DNA of 64,000 nucleotides from Salmonella bongori NCTC 12419 (GTDB lineage: Bacteria; Pseudomonadota; Gammaproteobacteria; Enterobacterales; Enterobacteriaceae). The notes under the pieces are model-generated. The model ran no database searches and was not told where the DNA came from. It worked only from the letters and a program-made list of their open reading frames with translations. Within the stretch, counting starts at the first letter, position 1; every line of letters starts with the position of its first letter. A program made the translations under genes and the position numbers. Positions 42,991-52,813 of the stretch are shown one piece after another. The DNA lies in the NCBI RefSeq assembly GCF_000252995.1, contig NC_015761.1, forward strand, positions 1,550,001 through 1,614,000, given 5' to 3'.

Positions 42991-44646
42991 CTAACGCATG
43001 ATACGATCGTCGACATAACGACGCTTATCCGGCGCGGGTGGGAAATACTGATACAGCCAGGTTTCGCTAATAGCCTCGCCCTGGCAACGCAGGAACATAC
43101 GCATATCCACCGGTGCCGTAGAATCTGAGGTCGGATACCAGTCAAACTGGATACGATAACCGTCGAACGGCTCAACGTAGAGGATCTCAATCTGCTTTGC
43201 CTCGCCGCTGGAAAGTGTAATCACCGGCTCAATGCCTTTTGGCGCGGCCGCTTTCAGATCGCCGCCGACAAAATCAATAGCAAAACGGCGCGCCCACTTA
43301 TCCGGGTAATGTTCACCCGGCGCCCAGCCTTCCGGGAAACCGCCCATCCCTGTGCGGGTCGCCATGACCCGTGCAAGCGGCGATTGCACGGGCGGCTGCG
43401 CGCTCCAGTACAAACGGTAGGTGAACGCCAGCGTATCCCCGGCTTTAATCGCTTTTTCCGGTTGCCAGAAGCACACCACATTATCCAGAGTTTCGCCAGT
43501 GGTTGGGATCTCCATCAGGCTAACCGCTCCTTTCCCCCACTTACTGCGCGGCTCCACCCACAGGCTCGGACGTTTGTTGTACCAGCCCATGACATCCTGA
43601 TAATGCGAGAAATCGCGATCGAGTTGCAGCAGGCCGAACCCTTTCGGGTTGTCGTCCATATATGCATTGAACTGCAATTTCTGCGGATTATTCAGCGGGC
43701 GGCAAATCCACTCGCCGTTACCCCGCCACATCGCCAGCCGATCGGAATCGTGAATTTGCGGATGAATGGTGTCGCATACCCGGCGTTCATTATTTCCACA
43801 GCTAAACATACTGGTCATCGGCGCAATGCCAAGTTGCTTAATGTCTTTACGGGCGTAGAGATGGTTTTCTACATCCATGATCACCTGTGATTTTTCGCAA
43901 TGGATCACGAACTTATACGCGCCTGTCACGCTGGCGCTATCCAACAGAGCATAAACGGTAAATGTGGTGTCGCCCGGCTTTGCGGCGTCAAACCAGAATG
44001 CGGTGAAGTCGGGAAACTCTTCCTGGCCGTCAGTATAAGTATCTACCGCCAGTCCACGAGCCGACAGGCCATACTGATAAGTATCATCTACCGCCCGGAA
44101 ATAACTGGCGCCAAGGAAGGAAACGATATCGCGCCGCGCCAGTTCCGGCGCTTTAAAAACACGGAAACCGGCGAAACCGAGATCGGTCTGCCCCTCCAGC
44201 TGCGCCGTGTCAACGCCTGCATCGTTGTATTTGAACAACGCCGGACGAAAATGGATCTCGCGAGCAAGATGGGTCTTCGGATCAACGGAAAACATGCGTA
44301 CACGACGGCGAAATCCCATCCCCACATGGAAAAACTGGATATCGAGCTGCCGATTAGCAACGTTGTTCCACAGTGAATGCGCCGCGTCATACTGGATACT
44401 GTTATAAGCCTGAGGCGTCAGATTGGCGAGCGTATCCGGCAGAGGTTTCGGCGCGCCGCCCCAGGGGGTTTTCGCTAAATCCTGGGCCATTGATTGCAGA
44501 ATAGAAAAATCAAAGCGTACAGTCTTACCATCCGCAATGTCGGAGTCCGCGGCAAACGCCGCCTGGGAAAAGAGTGACGCAATACCGCTGGAACCGCACA
44601 CGGCGGCCATTGCCATTGAACCTTTAATAAATCGTCTACGATTCAT
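42991..44646 (-). CDS. opgD: Periplasmic glucan biosynthesis protein OpgD (MdoD)
   Basis: A 551-residue protein, the exact E. coli OpgD length from Met 44646. The N-terminus M-N-R-R-R-F-I-K-G-S-M is a twin-arginine (Tat) signal, ending near A-A-F-A. OpgD controls the backbone structure of osmoregulated periplasmic glucans and is a paralogue of OpgG. The mature protein has the OpgG-type beta-sandwich layout (for example F-D-F-S-I-L-Q and the terminal A-I-S-E-T-W-L-Y-Q-Y). The upstream in-frame extension has no family support. Confidence 0.92.
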   Translation of the reverse strand: MNRRRFIKGSMAMAAVCGSSGIASLFSQAAFAADSDIADGKTVRFDFSILQSMAQDLAKTPWGGAPKPLPDTLANLTPQAYNSIQYDAAHSLWNNVANRQLDIQFFHVGMGFRRRVRMFSVDPKTHLAREIHFRPALFKYNDAGVDTAQLEGQTDLGFAGFRVFKAPELARRDIVSFLGASYFRAVDDTYQYGLSARGLAVDTYTDGQEEFPDFTAFWFDAAKPGDTTFTVYALLDSASVTGAYKFVIHCEKSQVIMDVENHLYARKDIKQLGIAPMTSMFSCGNNERRVCDTIHPQIHDSDRLAMWRGNGEWICRPLNNPQKLQFNAYMDDNPKGFGLLQLDRDFSHYQDVMGWYNKRPSLWVEPRSKWGKGAVSLMEIPTTGETLDNVVCFWQPEKAIKAGDTLAFTYRLYWSAQPPVQSPLARVMATRTGMGGFPEGWAPGEHYPDKWARRFAIDFVGGDLKAAAPKGIEPVITLSSGEAKQIEILYVEPFDGYRIQFDWYPTSDSTAPVDMRMFLRCQGEAISETWLYQYFPPAPDKRRYVDDRIMR

Positions 44647-44866
44647 ACCTGAAAATGAGTCCTTCTGGTCTGGTGAATGGTCCCGCGCTGGTTTTTTCAG
44701 CAGCAAGAGTGTGCCCGTTTCTGACCGCCCACTCTAGACAAAATTCATTAATAATCCAATTGTGGGTGGCCTGGAATCTGTTCAAAAGCGTAAATTTTTT
44801 ATGTCGATAAGAACCGACTGAATCGGATGTAAACCAGGTAATGGCATTCTTCAGTTTATGAAAAGC

Positions 44867-46375
44867 TTAATCAAGGCTAACGTGATGTTTCATGACACGT
44901 TTAAACAGCGCCAGGCGCGCGCGCATAAAGCGATTTTCCACTTTAAAACCGGCAAACTTATTCAACCCAATTCGTAACAGGCGATCCCGCCCACGAACGC
45001 AAGCAGGCCAGCGAACCGGACCGTGCAGCATGTCACACTTCCGGCTGGCGTGGCGAGCAAAACTCACCCAGTAATCGGCAACCTGAGAGGCAAAGGCAAG
45101 GTCATTATCATTCACATAATGACACGCAGGTTCAGCCAGCGTTAACGTATCAAAAACATACGGAACTTCATTGCCATGCCAGGCGCCGTTAGCATAGGTG
45201 TCATGCGCCGCTTCGGCGACATAATCAAACCAGTAACGCCAGCACGGTTCGCCGATCCGCTGCTGCGCCTGCATGACGACGTAGCCCAACGTGGTAAACG
45301 CCATATCCCGACACACCTGCCGCCCTAATGCTTCGTCCCCCTTTACGCCAGGATAAAGCAGCCGGATTAACCCCAGCCCCAAACGCCGCTCGCGGCGCAG
45401 TTTTTGAATTTTTCCGGCAATATCGACGCCAAAAACCGCCATCACGCTGGCTTCATCGCTATTCGAGCCAATCATTACCGGCATCGGATGCTGTTTAGCG
45501 GCAAAGAAAGTCTCCAGCATCGGTTGCGGCAGCACTGCGTCGCCGGAAATCGGTGTTGGCGCAATGCTAAAAGGCGCGCCCAACGGCCAAAACGACTCCG
45601 CCGGTAAAGCGCGTAACTGCGCGGCAGTGGCATTGGCCAGGCCAACATGTTCCGCTAACGCCACGCCGTTTTTGAGCGCCACGTCGCGGGGTGTATCCGG
45701 CAGCGTATAACCGCTCTGAATAATTGCTTTATGGAAGAGTCCTTTCGCCAGGGGGGAGGTCATTAACGACAGCACGCTACGGGCGCCGGCGGATTCGCCA
45801 AAAAGAGTCACATTTTGCGTATCGCCGCCAAACGCGGCAATATTATCCTGTACCCAGCGCAGCGCAGCGATTTGATCGAGTAAAGCGAAATTATAGAGAC
45901 GTTCCGCCTCTTCGCCTTCCAGCGCCGGGTGGGCGAAAAAGCCCAGATGCCCAAGCCGATAATTCACCGTCACCACGATCGCGCCACGCTTCGCTAGTGC
46001 ATAGCCGTCATAAGGTGGCAGACTGCCCGCCCCAATGGTATAACCGCCGCCGTGTAGCCAGACCATTACCGGCAAGGGTTCATGGCGCACAGCAGGAGCC
46101 CAGACGTTCAGGTAGAGACAATCTTCTGAAAAATTTCCCGGATCGCCGCCGCCCAGTTCGCGACACCAGGTAATGTCCTGCCAACTGGCGCAGGAGAAAC
46201 AATCTGCCGGGCGCACATCCTGCCAGGGCGTAACGGGCTGTGGCGCACGCCAGCGTAGTTCCCCTGTTGGCGGCGCGGCATAAGGTATACCACGCCAGAT
46301 ATGGATGTCATCCTTTGCGAGACCCACGACTTTACCGTGGCGCGTTTCCACTAATGGGATGGAGGGATTCAACAT
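44867..46375 (-). CDS. Type B carboxylesterase
   Basis: A 502-residue alpha/beta hydrolase of the carboxylesterase B family. The nucleophile lies in F-G-E-S-A-G-A (Ser near 195), the oxyanion hole in W-L-H-G-G-G-Y-T-I-G-A, and the family start motif in E-D-C-L-Y-L-N-V-W. An acidic residue and W-H-G-N-E-V-P-Y-V-F (His) toward the C-terminus complete the triad. No signal peptide is present, so it is probably cytoplasmic. It corresponds to STM1623 by position. The natural ester is unknown. It is 49 bases downstream of ydcJ on the same strand and may be cotranscribed. Confidence 0.88.
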   Translation of the reverse strand: MLNPSIPLVETRHGKVVGLAKDDIHIWRGIPYAAPPTGELRWRAPQPVTPWQDVRPADCFSCASWQDITWCRELGGGDPGNFSEDCLYLNVWAPAVRHEPLPVMVWLHGGGYTIGAGSLPPYDGYALAKRGAIVVTVNYRLGHLGFFAHPALEGEEAERLYNFALLDQIAALRWVQDNIAAFGGDTQNVTLFGESAGARSVLSLMTSPLAKGLFHKAIIQSGYTLPDTPRDVALKNGVALAEHVGLANATAAQLRALPAESFWPLGAPFSIAPTPISGDAVLPQPMLETFFAAKQHPMPVMIGSNSDEASVMAVFGVDIAGKIQKLRRERRLGLGLIRLLYPGVKGDEALGRQVCRDMAFTTLGYVVMQAQQRIGEPCWRYWFDYVAEAAHDTYANGAWHGNEVPYVFDTLTLAEPACHYVNDNDLAFASQVADYWVSFARHASRKCDMLHGPVRWPACVRGRDRLLRIGLNKFAGFKVENRFMRARLALFKRVMKHHVSLD

Positions 46376-46424
46376 AACGCCTTCCTTATTACAGCATCCT
46401 CACAACCCGTGAAGCTTACCGTTT

Positions 46425-47768
46425 TTAAAGCAGACCGCAACGGCGTTTACTACGTTCCTCCGCCTCCTGATAGAGTGAAAACTCATCCAGTACCGGACAC
46501 CCCAGCGCCTGTTCAAACGCATCGCGGCTGGCATTGCCATGGCCTCTGGCCTGCGTTTCATTTCCCAGATTTGACTGGAAAATGCCGGCAGCGCTAACCG
46601 GTAGAAAATCTTCATATGTAATAGGTTGCGCAATGAGCCAACCGCGTTCGATCAATGGTTGCGGATCGTCGCCAGGGTGAATCGCCTGGCGATGAGCCTC
46701 ACCGGACGGTGTCAGGCGATAGCGAAACCAGGCAAGCCCCTGCTGACGGAGCAAAAATTCACTATCCGGAAAGGCATTAAAGACCTCCTGTAAATGGAGT
46801 TGATGTGTGAAGTTGTCTTTACCCGTTCCCGCCTTTTGTAACAGTTCATCATAGAGCTGACGACCTTTTGGCGTCAGTGCGACGCCACGTTGCTCAATTT
46901 CGCCGAAGCGTGCCGTGTGTGTACCCTGCTTTTCACCGACGAAAAGCACCTGTTCTTCCAGAGCTTTAAAACTGGTTTGACGCAGCAAAATGGGGACTTC
47001 ACGGCGTGGCGGACCTTCGATAAGGGTTTTCGGCGTAATGCCGCACTCCGGCATCATCGCCTGTACCCGGTCAATATCCAGAGTACGTGGCGTCAAATGG
47101 TTTATATGACAGCCAGAAAAACAGACTACGTCCGCAATTAAGCGGTGTTCACGATGCAAGGCGCGGTACGTATCCTCATCAACGGTAGCCTGACGATGCC
47201 AGCGAAAGGTCTCCAGCGTTTCACGGACAAACACTTCCGCCTGCGCAGGATTGAAAGCGCCCTGTAGATCGTACTCATCCAATAATTGCCGGCAACGTGG
47301 CGTAAAAATATCCCGCTGCGCTAAAATATCCGCCGCCCGCTGGCGCAATGCAGTGTCTTCAATTAACTCCAGGCGTAATAACGAAGTGAATACGCGGAAG
47401 GGATTGCGAGAAAGCGAAGCGTCATCAACAGGACGAAACGCCGTAGAATGCACCGGTACGCCAGCCTGTGAGAGGTCATAATAGCTCACAGGATACATCC
47501 CCATGATAGCGAATATCCGACGTAATGTAGACAGTTCGTCTGCGTTGCCAACGCGAATAGCGCCATGTCGTTCCACGTTCAGCCGCGCCAGTTCATCGGC
47601 ATTTGCCAGTTGTTCATGCAGTTTTGGATTATTTTCCAGCACCGCCAGATTCACGTCAGCCACAAGTTCCAGTAACGTACCGTACTGCGGAACTTCCTGC
47701 TGGTACATTGCCGACATTGCCTGCGAAAAACGTTCCCGAATCTCATCTGCCGTGATGGTGTTCGCCAT
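46425..47768 (-). CDS. ydcJ: YdcJ, DUF1338 / 2-oxoadipate dioxygenase (HglS)-like protein
   Basis: A 447-residue protein matching E. coli YdcJ length. It belongs to the DUF1338 family, in which the Pseudomonas member HglS converts 2-oxoadipate to D-2-hydroxyglutarate using a vicinal-oxygen-chelate fold and Fe(II). Candidate metal-binding residues appear in C-H-I-N-H-L-T-P-R-T-L-D and in E-F-L-L-R-Q-Q-G-L-A-W-F-R-Y-R. Whether YdcJ has the same substrate is unknown. GGAG lies 11 bases before ATG 47768. It is divergent from the regulator ydcI. Confidence 0.88.
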   Translation of the reverse strand: MANTITADEIRERFSQAMSAMYQQEVPQYGTLLELVADVNLAVLENNPKLHEQLANADELARLNVERHGAIRVGNADELSTLRRIFAIMGMYPVSYYDLSQAGVPVHSTAFRPVDDASLSRNPFRVFTSLLRLELIEDTALRQRAADILAQRDIFTPRCRQLLDEYDLQGAFNPAQAEVFVRETLETFRWHRQATVDEDTYRALHREHRLIADVVCFSGCHINHLTPRTLDIDRVQAMMPECGITPKTLIEGPPRREVPILLRQTSFKALEEQVLFVGEKQGTHTARFGEIEQRGVALTPKGRQLYDELLQKAGTGKDNFTHQLHLQEVFNAFPDSEFLLRQQGLAWFRYRLTPSGEAHRQAIHPGDDPQPLIERGWLIAQPITYEDFLPVSAAGIFQSNLGNETQARGHGNASRDAFEQALGCPVLDEFSLYQEAEERSKRRCGLL

Positions 47769-48072
47769 AATGTCATGTCTCCAGTGAATGTTACCTGGAG
47801 TGTAGAAAACCTCGACCATTCCGGGGAGAAGAATTTACAAAGTGTGATCGCGCCTGAAGTGATCATTGCCGAACAGATTAGCGTGATTTGTCATATTCCC
47901 GGTGTTCAACGCTCGACCTCCAGGATTATCACGCGTCACGGCGGTTGAATCACCAACAAAATAAAATAGTTGTAACTTGAAATGGTAAAATGTTAATAAT
48001 ATTTTGCTATCAAGTTATCAAAAATAAACAACTTCACTTGTCACTCGCACGGCTCTGTTTTTAACATCGCTT
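47769..48072. other. Divergent promoter region of ydcJ and ydcI
   Basis: About 300 AT-rich bases between the divergent ydcJ and ydcI genes. It should contain both promoters and the binding sites of the LysR regulator YdcI, but I do not see an unambiguous site or any coding sequence. Confidence 0.4.
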
Positions 48073-48996
48073 ATGGAAAAAAATGGTCTGTTTAGTCAGC
48101 GCATTCGGTTGCGCCACCTTCATACATTTGTCGCCGTTGCACAACAGGGAACTCTGGGGCGCGCGGCTGAAACCCTTAACCTGAGCCAGCCAGCACTCTC
48201 TAAGACGCTGAACGAACTGGAACAACTCACCGGAACCCGCCTCTTTGAACGCGGACGCCTTGGCGCGCAATTAACGGTTCCCGGCGAACAATTTTTGACC
48301 CATGCGGTAAAGGTATTAGATGCATTAAATACTGCCGGACAAGCGCTGAATCGCAAAGAAGACGCCAGTACCGATGTGGTACGTATTGGCGCGCTCCCTA
48401 CCGCGGCGCTAGGTATCCTCCCGGCAGTCATTGGCCGGTTCCATCAACAACAAAAATCGACCTCTTTGCAGGTTGCCACCATGAACAATACGATGCTGCT
48501 TGCAGGTCTGAAATCAGGTGACATCGATCTGGGTATTGGTCGCATGTCAGATCCAGAACTAATGAGCGGTTTAAATTATGAACTGCTATTTTTAGAATCG
48601 CTGAAACTGGTCGTACGCCCAGGCCATCCACTGTTACAGGAGACGATTACCCTCAGCCGAATCATGGAATGGCCGGTTGTCGTCTCGCCAAAAGGCACCG
48701 TGCCGCGCCAGAATGCAGAAGCGCTATTACAGAGCCAGGGATGCAAGTTGCCTGCCGGATGCATCGAAACACTATCTGCATCGTTATCACGTCAACTGAC
48801 TGTGGATTACGATTACGTCTGGTTCGTCCCTTCTGGCGCGGTTAAGGAGGATCTTCGCCAGGCAACGCTGGTCTCATTGCCCGTGCCGACCCAGAGCGCA
48901 GGCGAACCGATAGGTATTCTTACGCGGGTGGATACCCTGCTCTCAACCGGAGCGCAAACGTTAATTGCGGCCATTCGTAAATCTATGCCGTTGTGA
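48073..48996 (+). CDS. ydcI: LysR-family regulator YdcI
   Basis: A 307-residue LysR-type regulator, the E. coli YdcI length. The winged helix (about 10-70) reads R-L-R-H-L-H-T-F-V-A-V-A-Q-Q-G-T-L-G-R-A, then L-N-L-S-Q-P-A-L-S-K-T-L-N-E-L-E. A periplasmic-binding-like effector domain follows. In Salmonella YdcI is reported to be autoregulated and to affect acid stress resistance. It probably also controls the divergent ydcJ. Confidence 0.9.
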   Translation: MEKNGLFSQRIRLRHLHTFVAVAQQGTLGRAAETLNLSQPALSKTLNELEQLTGTRLFERGRLGAQLTVPGEQFLTHAVKVLDALNTAGQALNRKEDASTDVVRIGALPTAALGILPAVIGRFHQQQKSTSLQVATMNNTMLLAGLKSGDIDLGIGRMSDPELMSGLNYELLFLESLKLVVRPGHPLLQETITLSRIMEWPVVVSPKGTVPRQNAEALLQSQGCKLPAGCIETLSASLSRQLTVDYDYVWFVPSGAVKEDLRQATLVSLPVPTQSAGEPIGILTRVDTLLSTGAQTLIAAIRKSMPL

Positions 48997-49014
48997 CAAA
49001 ATCAATAAATATAA

Positions 49015-49049
49015 AAGCGCCTGCGGCTAGAAGTAGCCCGTAGGCGCTT
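49015..49049. terminator. Bidirectional terminator between ydcI and trg
   Basis: AAGCGCCT (49015-49022) pairs with AGGCGCTT (49042-49049). The inner bases GGCTA and TAGCC extend the stem. It lies between the convergent ends of ydcI and trg. Confidence 0.75.
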
Positions 49050-49057
49050 GTTAATGA

Positions 49058-50671
49058 TTAAAGGAAAGAGGGATCTGTCCCCTGTAAACGAAATGCGCCG
49101 ACGGCTTGCGTCAGGCGGGCGGCTTGTTCTTCAAGTGAGGCCGCCGCTGCTGAAGCCTCTTCTACCAGCGACGCATTTTGCTGCGTAACTTTGTCCATTT
49201 CGGAAATCGCCTGACTTACCTGAACAATGCCACGGCTTTGTTCATCGGAAGCCGCCGCGATCTCAAGCATGATATCGTTGACGCGCTTTACGGCTTCCAC
49301 AATCTCATTCATGGTGCTCCCCGCGGCGACAACCTCGTCAGCGCCCTGTTCTATCAGGTTGACCGATTCGCCGATCAACCCCTCAATTTCTTTTGCTGCC
49401 TGCGCGCTGCGGCTGGCAAGGGTTCGAACCTCACTGGCGACCACCGCAAATCCCCGTCCTTGCTCCCCGGCGCGCGCAGCTTCAACCGCCGCATTCAGCG
49501 CCAGGATATTGGTCTGGAAAGCAATACTATTAATGACAGCGGTAATTTCTGAGATTTTTTTCGAGCTGATGGAAATATTTCCCATTGTTTGAACCACCCC
49601 GGAAACGATCTGGCCTCCACGACTGGCTTTACCGGAGGCATCTTCCGCCAGTTTACTGGCGTGATGCGCATTATCCGCATTCTGTTTAACGGTTGCCGTT
49701 AACTGCTCCATACTGGCGGCGGTCTGTTCAATGGCAGCGGCCTGCTCTTCCGTTCGAGAAGACAAATCCGTGTTACCGGCAGTAATTTCGCTGGTGCCGC
49801 GATAAATTTCCTCCGCGCTCTGACGCACTGCCCCTACCGTTTGCTGCAACGAATGCTGCATCTGCTGTAGATGACGGCTCAGGCGGCCGATTTCGCTGCG
49901 TCCTGCGGGCTCGTCATCCATGGTGAGATCGCCCGCTGCAATACGTTCGATACGTAATGCAGCCTGTTGTAGCGGTCTGATCACCGTACGGCGCAGCACC
50001 ATAAAGGTCATTAATGTCAGCACCAGCGCTAACGTAAATGCGCCAATCATAAACATCATACCAAGCCGGGTACGTTGGTACGCCTGCTCGCCCAAAAGCT
50101 TCGCCCGCCCGGTGCGCAGTTCAATGGCTTTCAGCAGGACATGATTATATGCCGTATCCAGTTGTTTTGCGTGCTCGTTTTCATGGTTAATAATCGCTTC
50201 GAACATGCCATTTTTGGCAAATTTCAGCATCGGTTGTAACCCATTGATATAGGCGGTGTAGCGGGCGTTAAGTTCGTTATCCAGCGCCTCATCTTCAGGT
50301 GTTTTAACTGCTCTGGACATATAAGCGTTAAAGCCATCCTGAGATTGCTTGATCTGCATTTCTGCGGCGGCAATATTGGCCTTCATTTCATCCATTTCGG
50401 CAATACGGCTCGCCGCGCCGGCGTGGATCATATTGATACGTGCGGTGCGCAAGTGGTTAGCGCTGTTGGATAATCCCATCCGGACCTGGATTTCGTCCGT
50501 TACATCACGCTGATCACGATCGGCTTGTAGCAGAAAATAGCCTGCCAGCCCGGCGCTTAATGCGAAAAGAAGAAGGATGCCACCGAGAATGGAGGAAAAC
50601 AGCGGAACCAGCCGAATGTGATGCAGGAAGCCCCGCTTATGCGAGGCTTGTATCGATAATGTGTTGCCCAT
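49058..50671 (-). CDS. trg: Methyl-accepting chemotaxis protein III, ribose/galactose sensor Trg
   Basis: A 537-residue chemoreceptor (E. coli Trg 546). A first membrane segment lies at about 23-47, a periplasmic four-helix sensor domain at about 48-200 and a second membrane segment at about 203-226. HAMP and the coiled-coil signalling domain follow, with the hairpin tip F-Q-T-N-I-L-A-L-N-A-A-V-E-A-A-R-A-G-E. Trg responds to ribose and galactose through RbsB and MglB. It lacks a C-terminal N-W-E-T/S-F pentapeptide, as expected for this low-abundance receptor. Confidence 0.92.
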   Translation of the reverse strand: MGNTLSIQASHKRGFLHHIRLVPLFSSILGGILLLFALSAGLAGYFLLQADRDQRDVTDEIQVRMGLSNSANHLRTARINMIHAGAASRIAEMDEMKANIAAAEMQIKQSQDGFNAYMSRAVKTPEDEALDNELNARYTAYINGLQPMLKFAKNGMFEAIINHENEHAKQLDTAYNHVLLKAIELRTGRAKLLGEQAYQRTRLGMMFMIGAFTLALVLTLMTFMVLRRTVIRPLQQAALRIERIAAGDLTMDDEPAGRSEIGRLSRHLQQMQHSLQQTVGAVRQSAEEIYRGTSEITAGNTDLSSRTEEQAAAIEQTAASMEQLTATVKQNADNAHHASKLAEDASGKASRGGQIVSGVVQTMGNISISSKKISEITAVINSIAFQTNILALNAAVEAARAGEQGRGFAVVASEVRTLASRSAQAAKEIEGLIGESVNLIEQGADEVVAAGSTMNEIVEAVKRVNDIMLEIAAASDEQSRGIVQVSQAISEMDKVTQQNASLVEEASAAAASLEEQAARLTQAVGAFRLQGTDPSFL

Positions 50672-50840
50672 GACCTTCTACTCTCTTGTAGGTTTAATGC
50701 GTGTAAACACGCCCGTTAGAGAGTCATCGGCACGTCATGACGTTTGCTTACCACGAAAAGCGCAGCCTTCATCACATTTTCACAACATTCATTCCAGAAA
50801 ATTCAGCAAAGCGCCAGCAGAAAATCCGCTGGCGGATGAA

Positions 50841-51959
50841 TCAGTTATCACCAAAATGGATAACGGTACGGATGGATTTGCCCTGATGCATGAGTTCAAA
50901 GGCATCGTTAATCTGCTCCAGCGGCAGGCGGTGAGTAATAAAAGGATCTAAGCGAATTTTGCCGTTCATCGCATCTTCTACCATGCCTGGCAACTGCGTG
51001 CGCCCTTTCACACCGCCAAATGCGGAACCGCGCCAGACGCGGCCTGTCACTAACTGGAAGGGGCGGGTTTTAATTTCTTGCCCTGCGCCCGCGACGCCAA
51101 TAATAATGCTTTCTCCCCAGCCTTTATGGCAGCACTCCAGCGCCGCACGCATCACATTAACGTTACCGATACATTCAAAGCTGAAATCCACGCCGCCATC
51201 TGTCAGCTCAATAATGACGTCCTGAATCGGTTTGTCATAATCATTCGGATTAATAAAGTCTGTAGCTCCCATTTCACCCGCCAGCGTAAATTTTTCCGGA
51301 TTGGTATCAATAGCTAAAATACGCCCTGCTTTAGCCTGAACCGCCCCCTGAATGACTGCCAACCCGATACCGCCTAAACCAAAGACGGCAACGGTATCAC
51401 CCGCTTTCACTTTGGCGGTGTTATGGACAGCGCCAATACCGGTCGTTACGCCACACCCCAGCAAACACACTTTATCCAGCGGTGCCTGCGGATTAACTTT
51501 CGCCAGAGAAATTTCCGCACAAACAGTATATTCACTAAAAGTACTGGTTCCCATGTAGTGATAAACAGGCTCACCATGATAGGAAAAACGGGTGGTGCCA
51601 TCTGGCATAAGCCCTTTTCCCTGCGTTGCGCGTACGGCCTGGCAAAGGTTAGTTTTACCGGATTTACAGAACTTACACTCGCCGCATTCCGCCGTATACA
51701 GTGGAATAACATGGTCGCCAGGTTTCAGGCTGGTCACCCCCTCGCCGACCTCAACCACCACACCGCCACCTTCGTGTCCCAGTACTGCCGGGAATACGCC
51801 TTCCGGGTCGTCGCCGGAAAGCGTAAAGGCATCGGTATGGCAAACGCCCGTATGGGTGATTTTGACCAGGACTTCACCTTTTTTCGGCGGCGCAACGTCA
51901 ATCTCGACAATTTTTAATGGCTGACCGGGACCAAAAGCAACTGCTGCACGTGATTTCAT
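50841..51959 (-). CDS. frmA: S-(hydroxymethyl)glutathione dehydrogenase FrmA (AdhC, class III alcohol dehydrogenase)
   Basis: A 372-residue zinc enzyme that oxidises the formaldehyde-glutathione adduct with NAD. Catalytic zinc ligands are in G-V-C-H-T-D-A and L-G-H-E-G-G-G, and the structural zinc site is C-x-x-C-x-x-C ... C in A-E-C-G-E-C-K-F-C-K-S-G-K-T-N-L-C. The Rossmann motif is F-G-L-G-G-I-G-L-A. It is 31 bases downstream of frmR on the same strand. No S-formylglutathione hydrolase (frmB) follows, unlike E. coli frmRAB. Confidence 0.94.
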   Translation of the reverse strand: MKSRAAVAFGPGQPLKIVEIDVAPPKKGEVLVKITHTGVCHTDAFTLSGDDPEGVFPAVLGHEGGGVVVEVGEGVTSLKPGDHVIPLYTAECGECKFCKSGKTNLCQAVRATQGKGLMPDGTTRFSYHGEPVYHYMGTSTFSEYTVCAEISLAKVNPQAPLDKVCLLGCGVTTGIGAVHNTAKVKAGDTVAVFGLGGIGLAVIQGAVQAKAGRILAIDTNPEKFTLAGEMGATDFINPNDYDKPIQDVIIELTDGGVDFSFECIGNVNVMRAALECCHKGWGESIIIGVAGAGQEIKTRPFQLVTGRVWRGSAFGGVKGRTQLPGMVEDAMNGKIRLDPFITHRLPLEQINDAFELMHQGKSIRTVIHFGDN

Positions 51960-51990
51960 ATGTCTCTTCCTGTTACGGTGAGGGGAATTG

Positions 51991-52266
51991 TTATTTTAGA
52001 TAAGCACGAAGGAGATGACCGATTTCCGCCATCCGGAGCGCGCGCTGATCTGGCGTGGTATCCCCGCTGACCAGCTCATCTTTCAGGTGGATTTCAACCA
52101 TTTCACCCATTAAACCATTGGATGCACCGCGTACGGCGGCTATCTGTTGCAAAATTGCCAGACAAGGTTCGCCGGACTCAAGCGCTCGCTCCAGCGCCTC
52201 GACCTGCCCGCGTATACGACGAACACGAGTAAGAATACGTTTTTTATCTTCAGGTGAATGCGGCAT
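51991..52266 (-). CDS. frmR: Formaldehyde-sensing repressor FrmR
   Basis: A 91-residue CsoR/RcnR-family repressor. The formaldehyde-reactive residues are in place: Pro2 (after Met), Cys35 in G-E-P-C-L-A and His60 in V-E-I-H-L. Formaldehyde cross-linking of Pro2 and Cys35 releases the repressor from DNA. ATG 52266 follows GGAGAG and gives the family length. The operator upstream is described separately; a diverged copy of it occurs at 53849. Confidence 0.92.
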   Translation of the reverse strand: MPHSPEDKKRILTRVRRIRGQVEALERALESGEPCLAILQQIAAVRGASNGLMGEMVEIHLKDELVSGDTTPDQRALRMAEIGHLLRAYLK

Positions 52267-52327
52267 ACCACTCTCCATATACTATAGAGGGGTATACTAT
52301 CAGAATTTTTATTTAATTGTAAAACAT
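52267..52327 (-). promoter_or_regulatory. frmRA promoter/operator region; left copy of an imperfect direct repeat
   Basis: Within this segment 52279-52300 has a G-tract (GAGGGG) flanked by ATACTATA and TATACTAT, the layout of CsoR/RcnR-family operators. It ends at the frmR ribosome site. Nearly the same sequence, with small gaps, recurs at 53849-53905 in the same orientation. The match stops exactly before the frmR start codon. Confidence 0.7.
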
Positions 52328-52387
52328 AAGATTTTTTAATATCAGGGAGTTAGCAAATACGGGTGATGGACATATTGGGAGGCGCGC

Positions 52388-52645
52388 TTAAACGCCTGTA
52401 CTATTTATTCGTAGTATTTCCAGTCCCGTGAGCCGCCGGGGCAACCCGGGCGGATACGCATAAACGTCAATAGCGTGTCCTGTCAGGTGGCGGCTCTTCA
52501 TTGTCTGGCTCTTGCCTGCCGCCACCAGTTCTATTTGGCGCTCTTTCGTGCGCAAACTCTCAGTTACGCAAAAATCTACTGGCGAGAGCGAAAGCGTCAC
52601 GCCTGCCAGACTCTTCTCACTGCATTTATTGAATTGAAAGGTCAT
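52388..52645 (-). pseudogene. Remnant of a phage M15 endolysin (L-alanyl-D-glutamate peptidase)
   Basis: The frame encodes 85 residues with the endolysin core S-P-V-D-F-x-V-T-E-S-L-R-T, G-K-S-Q-T and S-R-H-L-T-G-H-A-I-D-V-Y-A (two zinc ligands). Compared with intact phage endolysins of about 130 residues as I know them, about a dozen residues are missing between K-S-L-A-G-V and L-S-P-V-D-F. The C-terminal half with the third zinc ligand is replaced by unrelated sequence. It is therefore probably inactive. It indicates past phage-derived DNA at this site. Confidence 0.75.
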
Positions 52646-52813
52646 ATTTATCTCGCATATCGCAAAACGCAGTGGGTTATTTCATGAATTTATTTTTTAA
52701 ACACATAAACGATCCCGATATTGGTTAATATCGACACAAAATTAATTACAAAAACTATTAAATTTTTGGCATAACGTTTCTGGGTTGTGTTTTTTATTAT
52801 AAAGGGAAGTTTT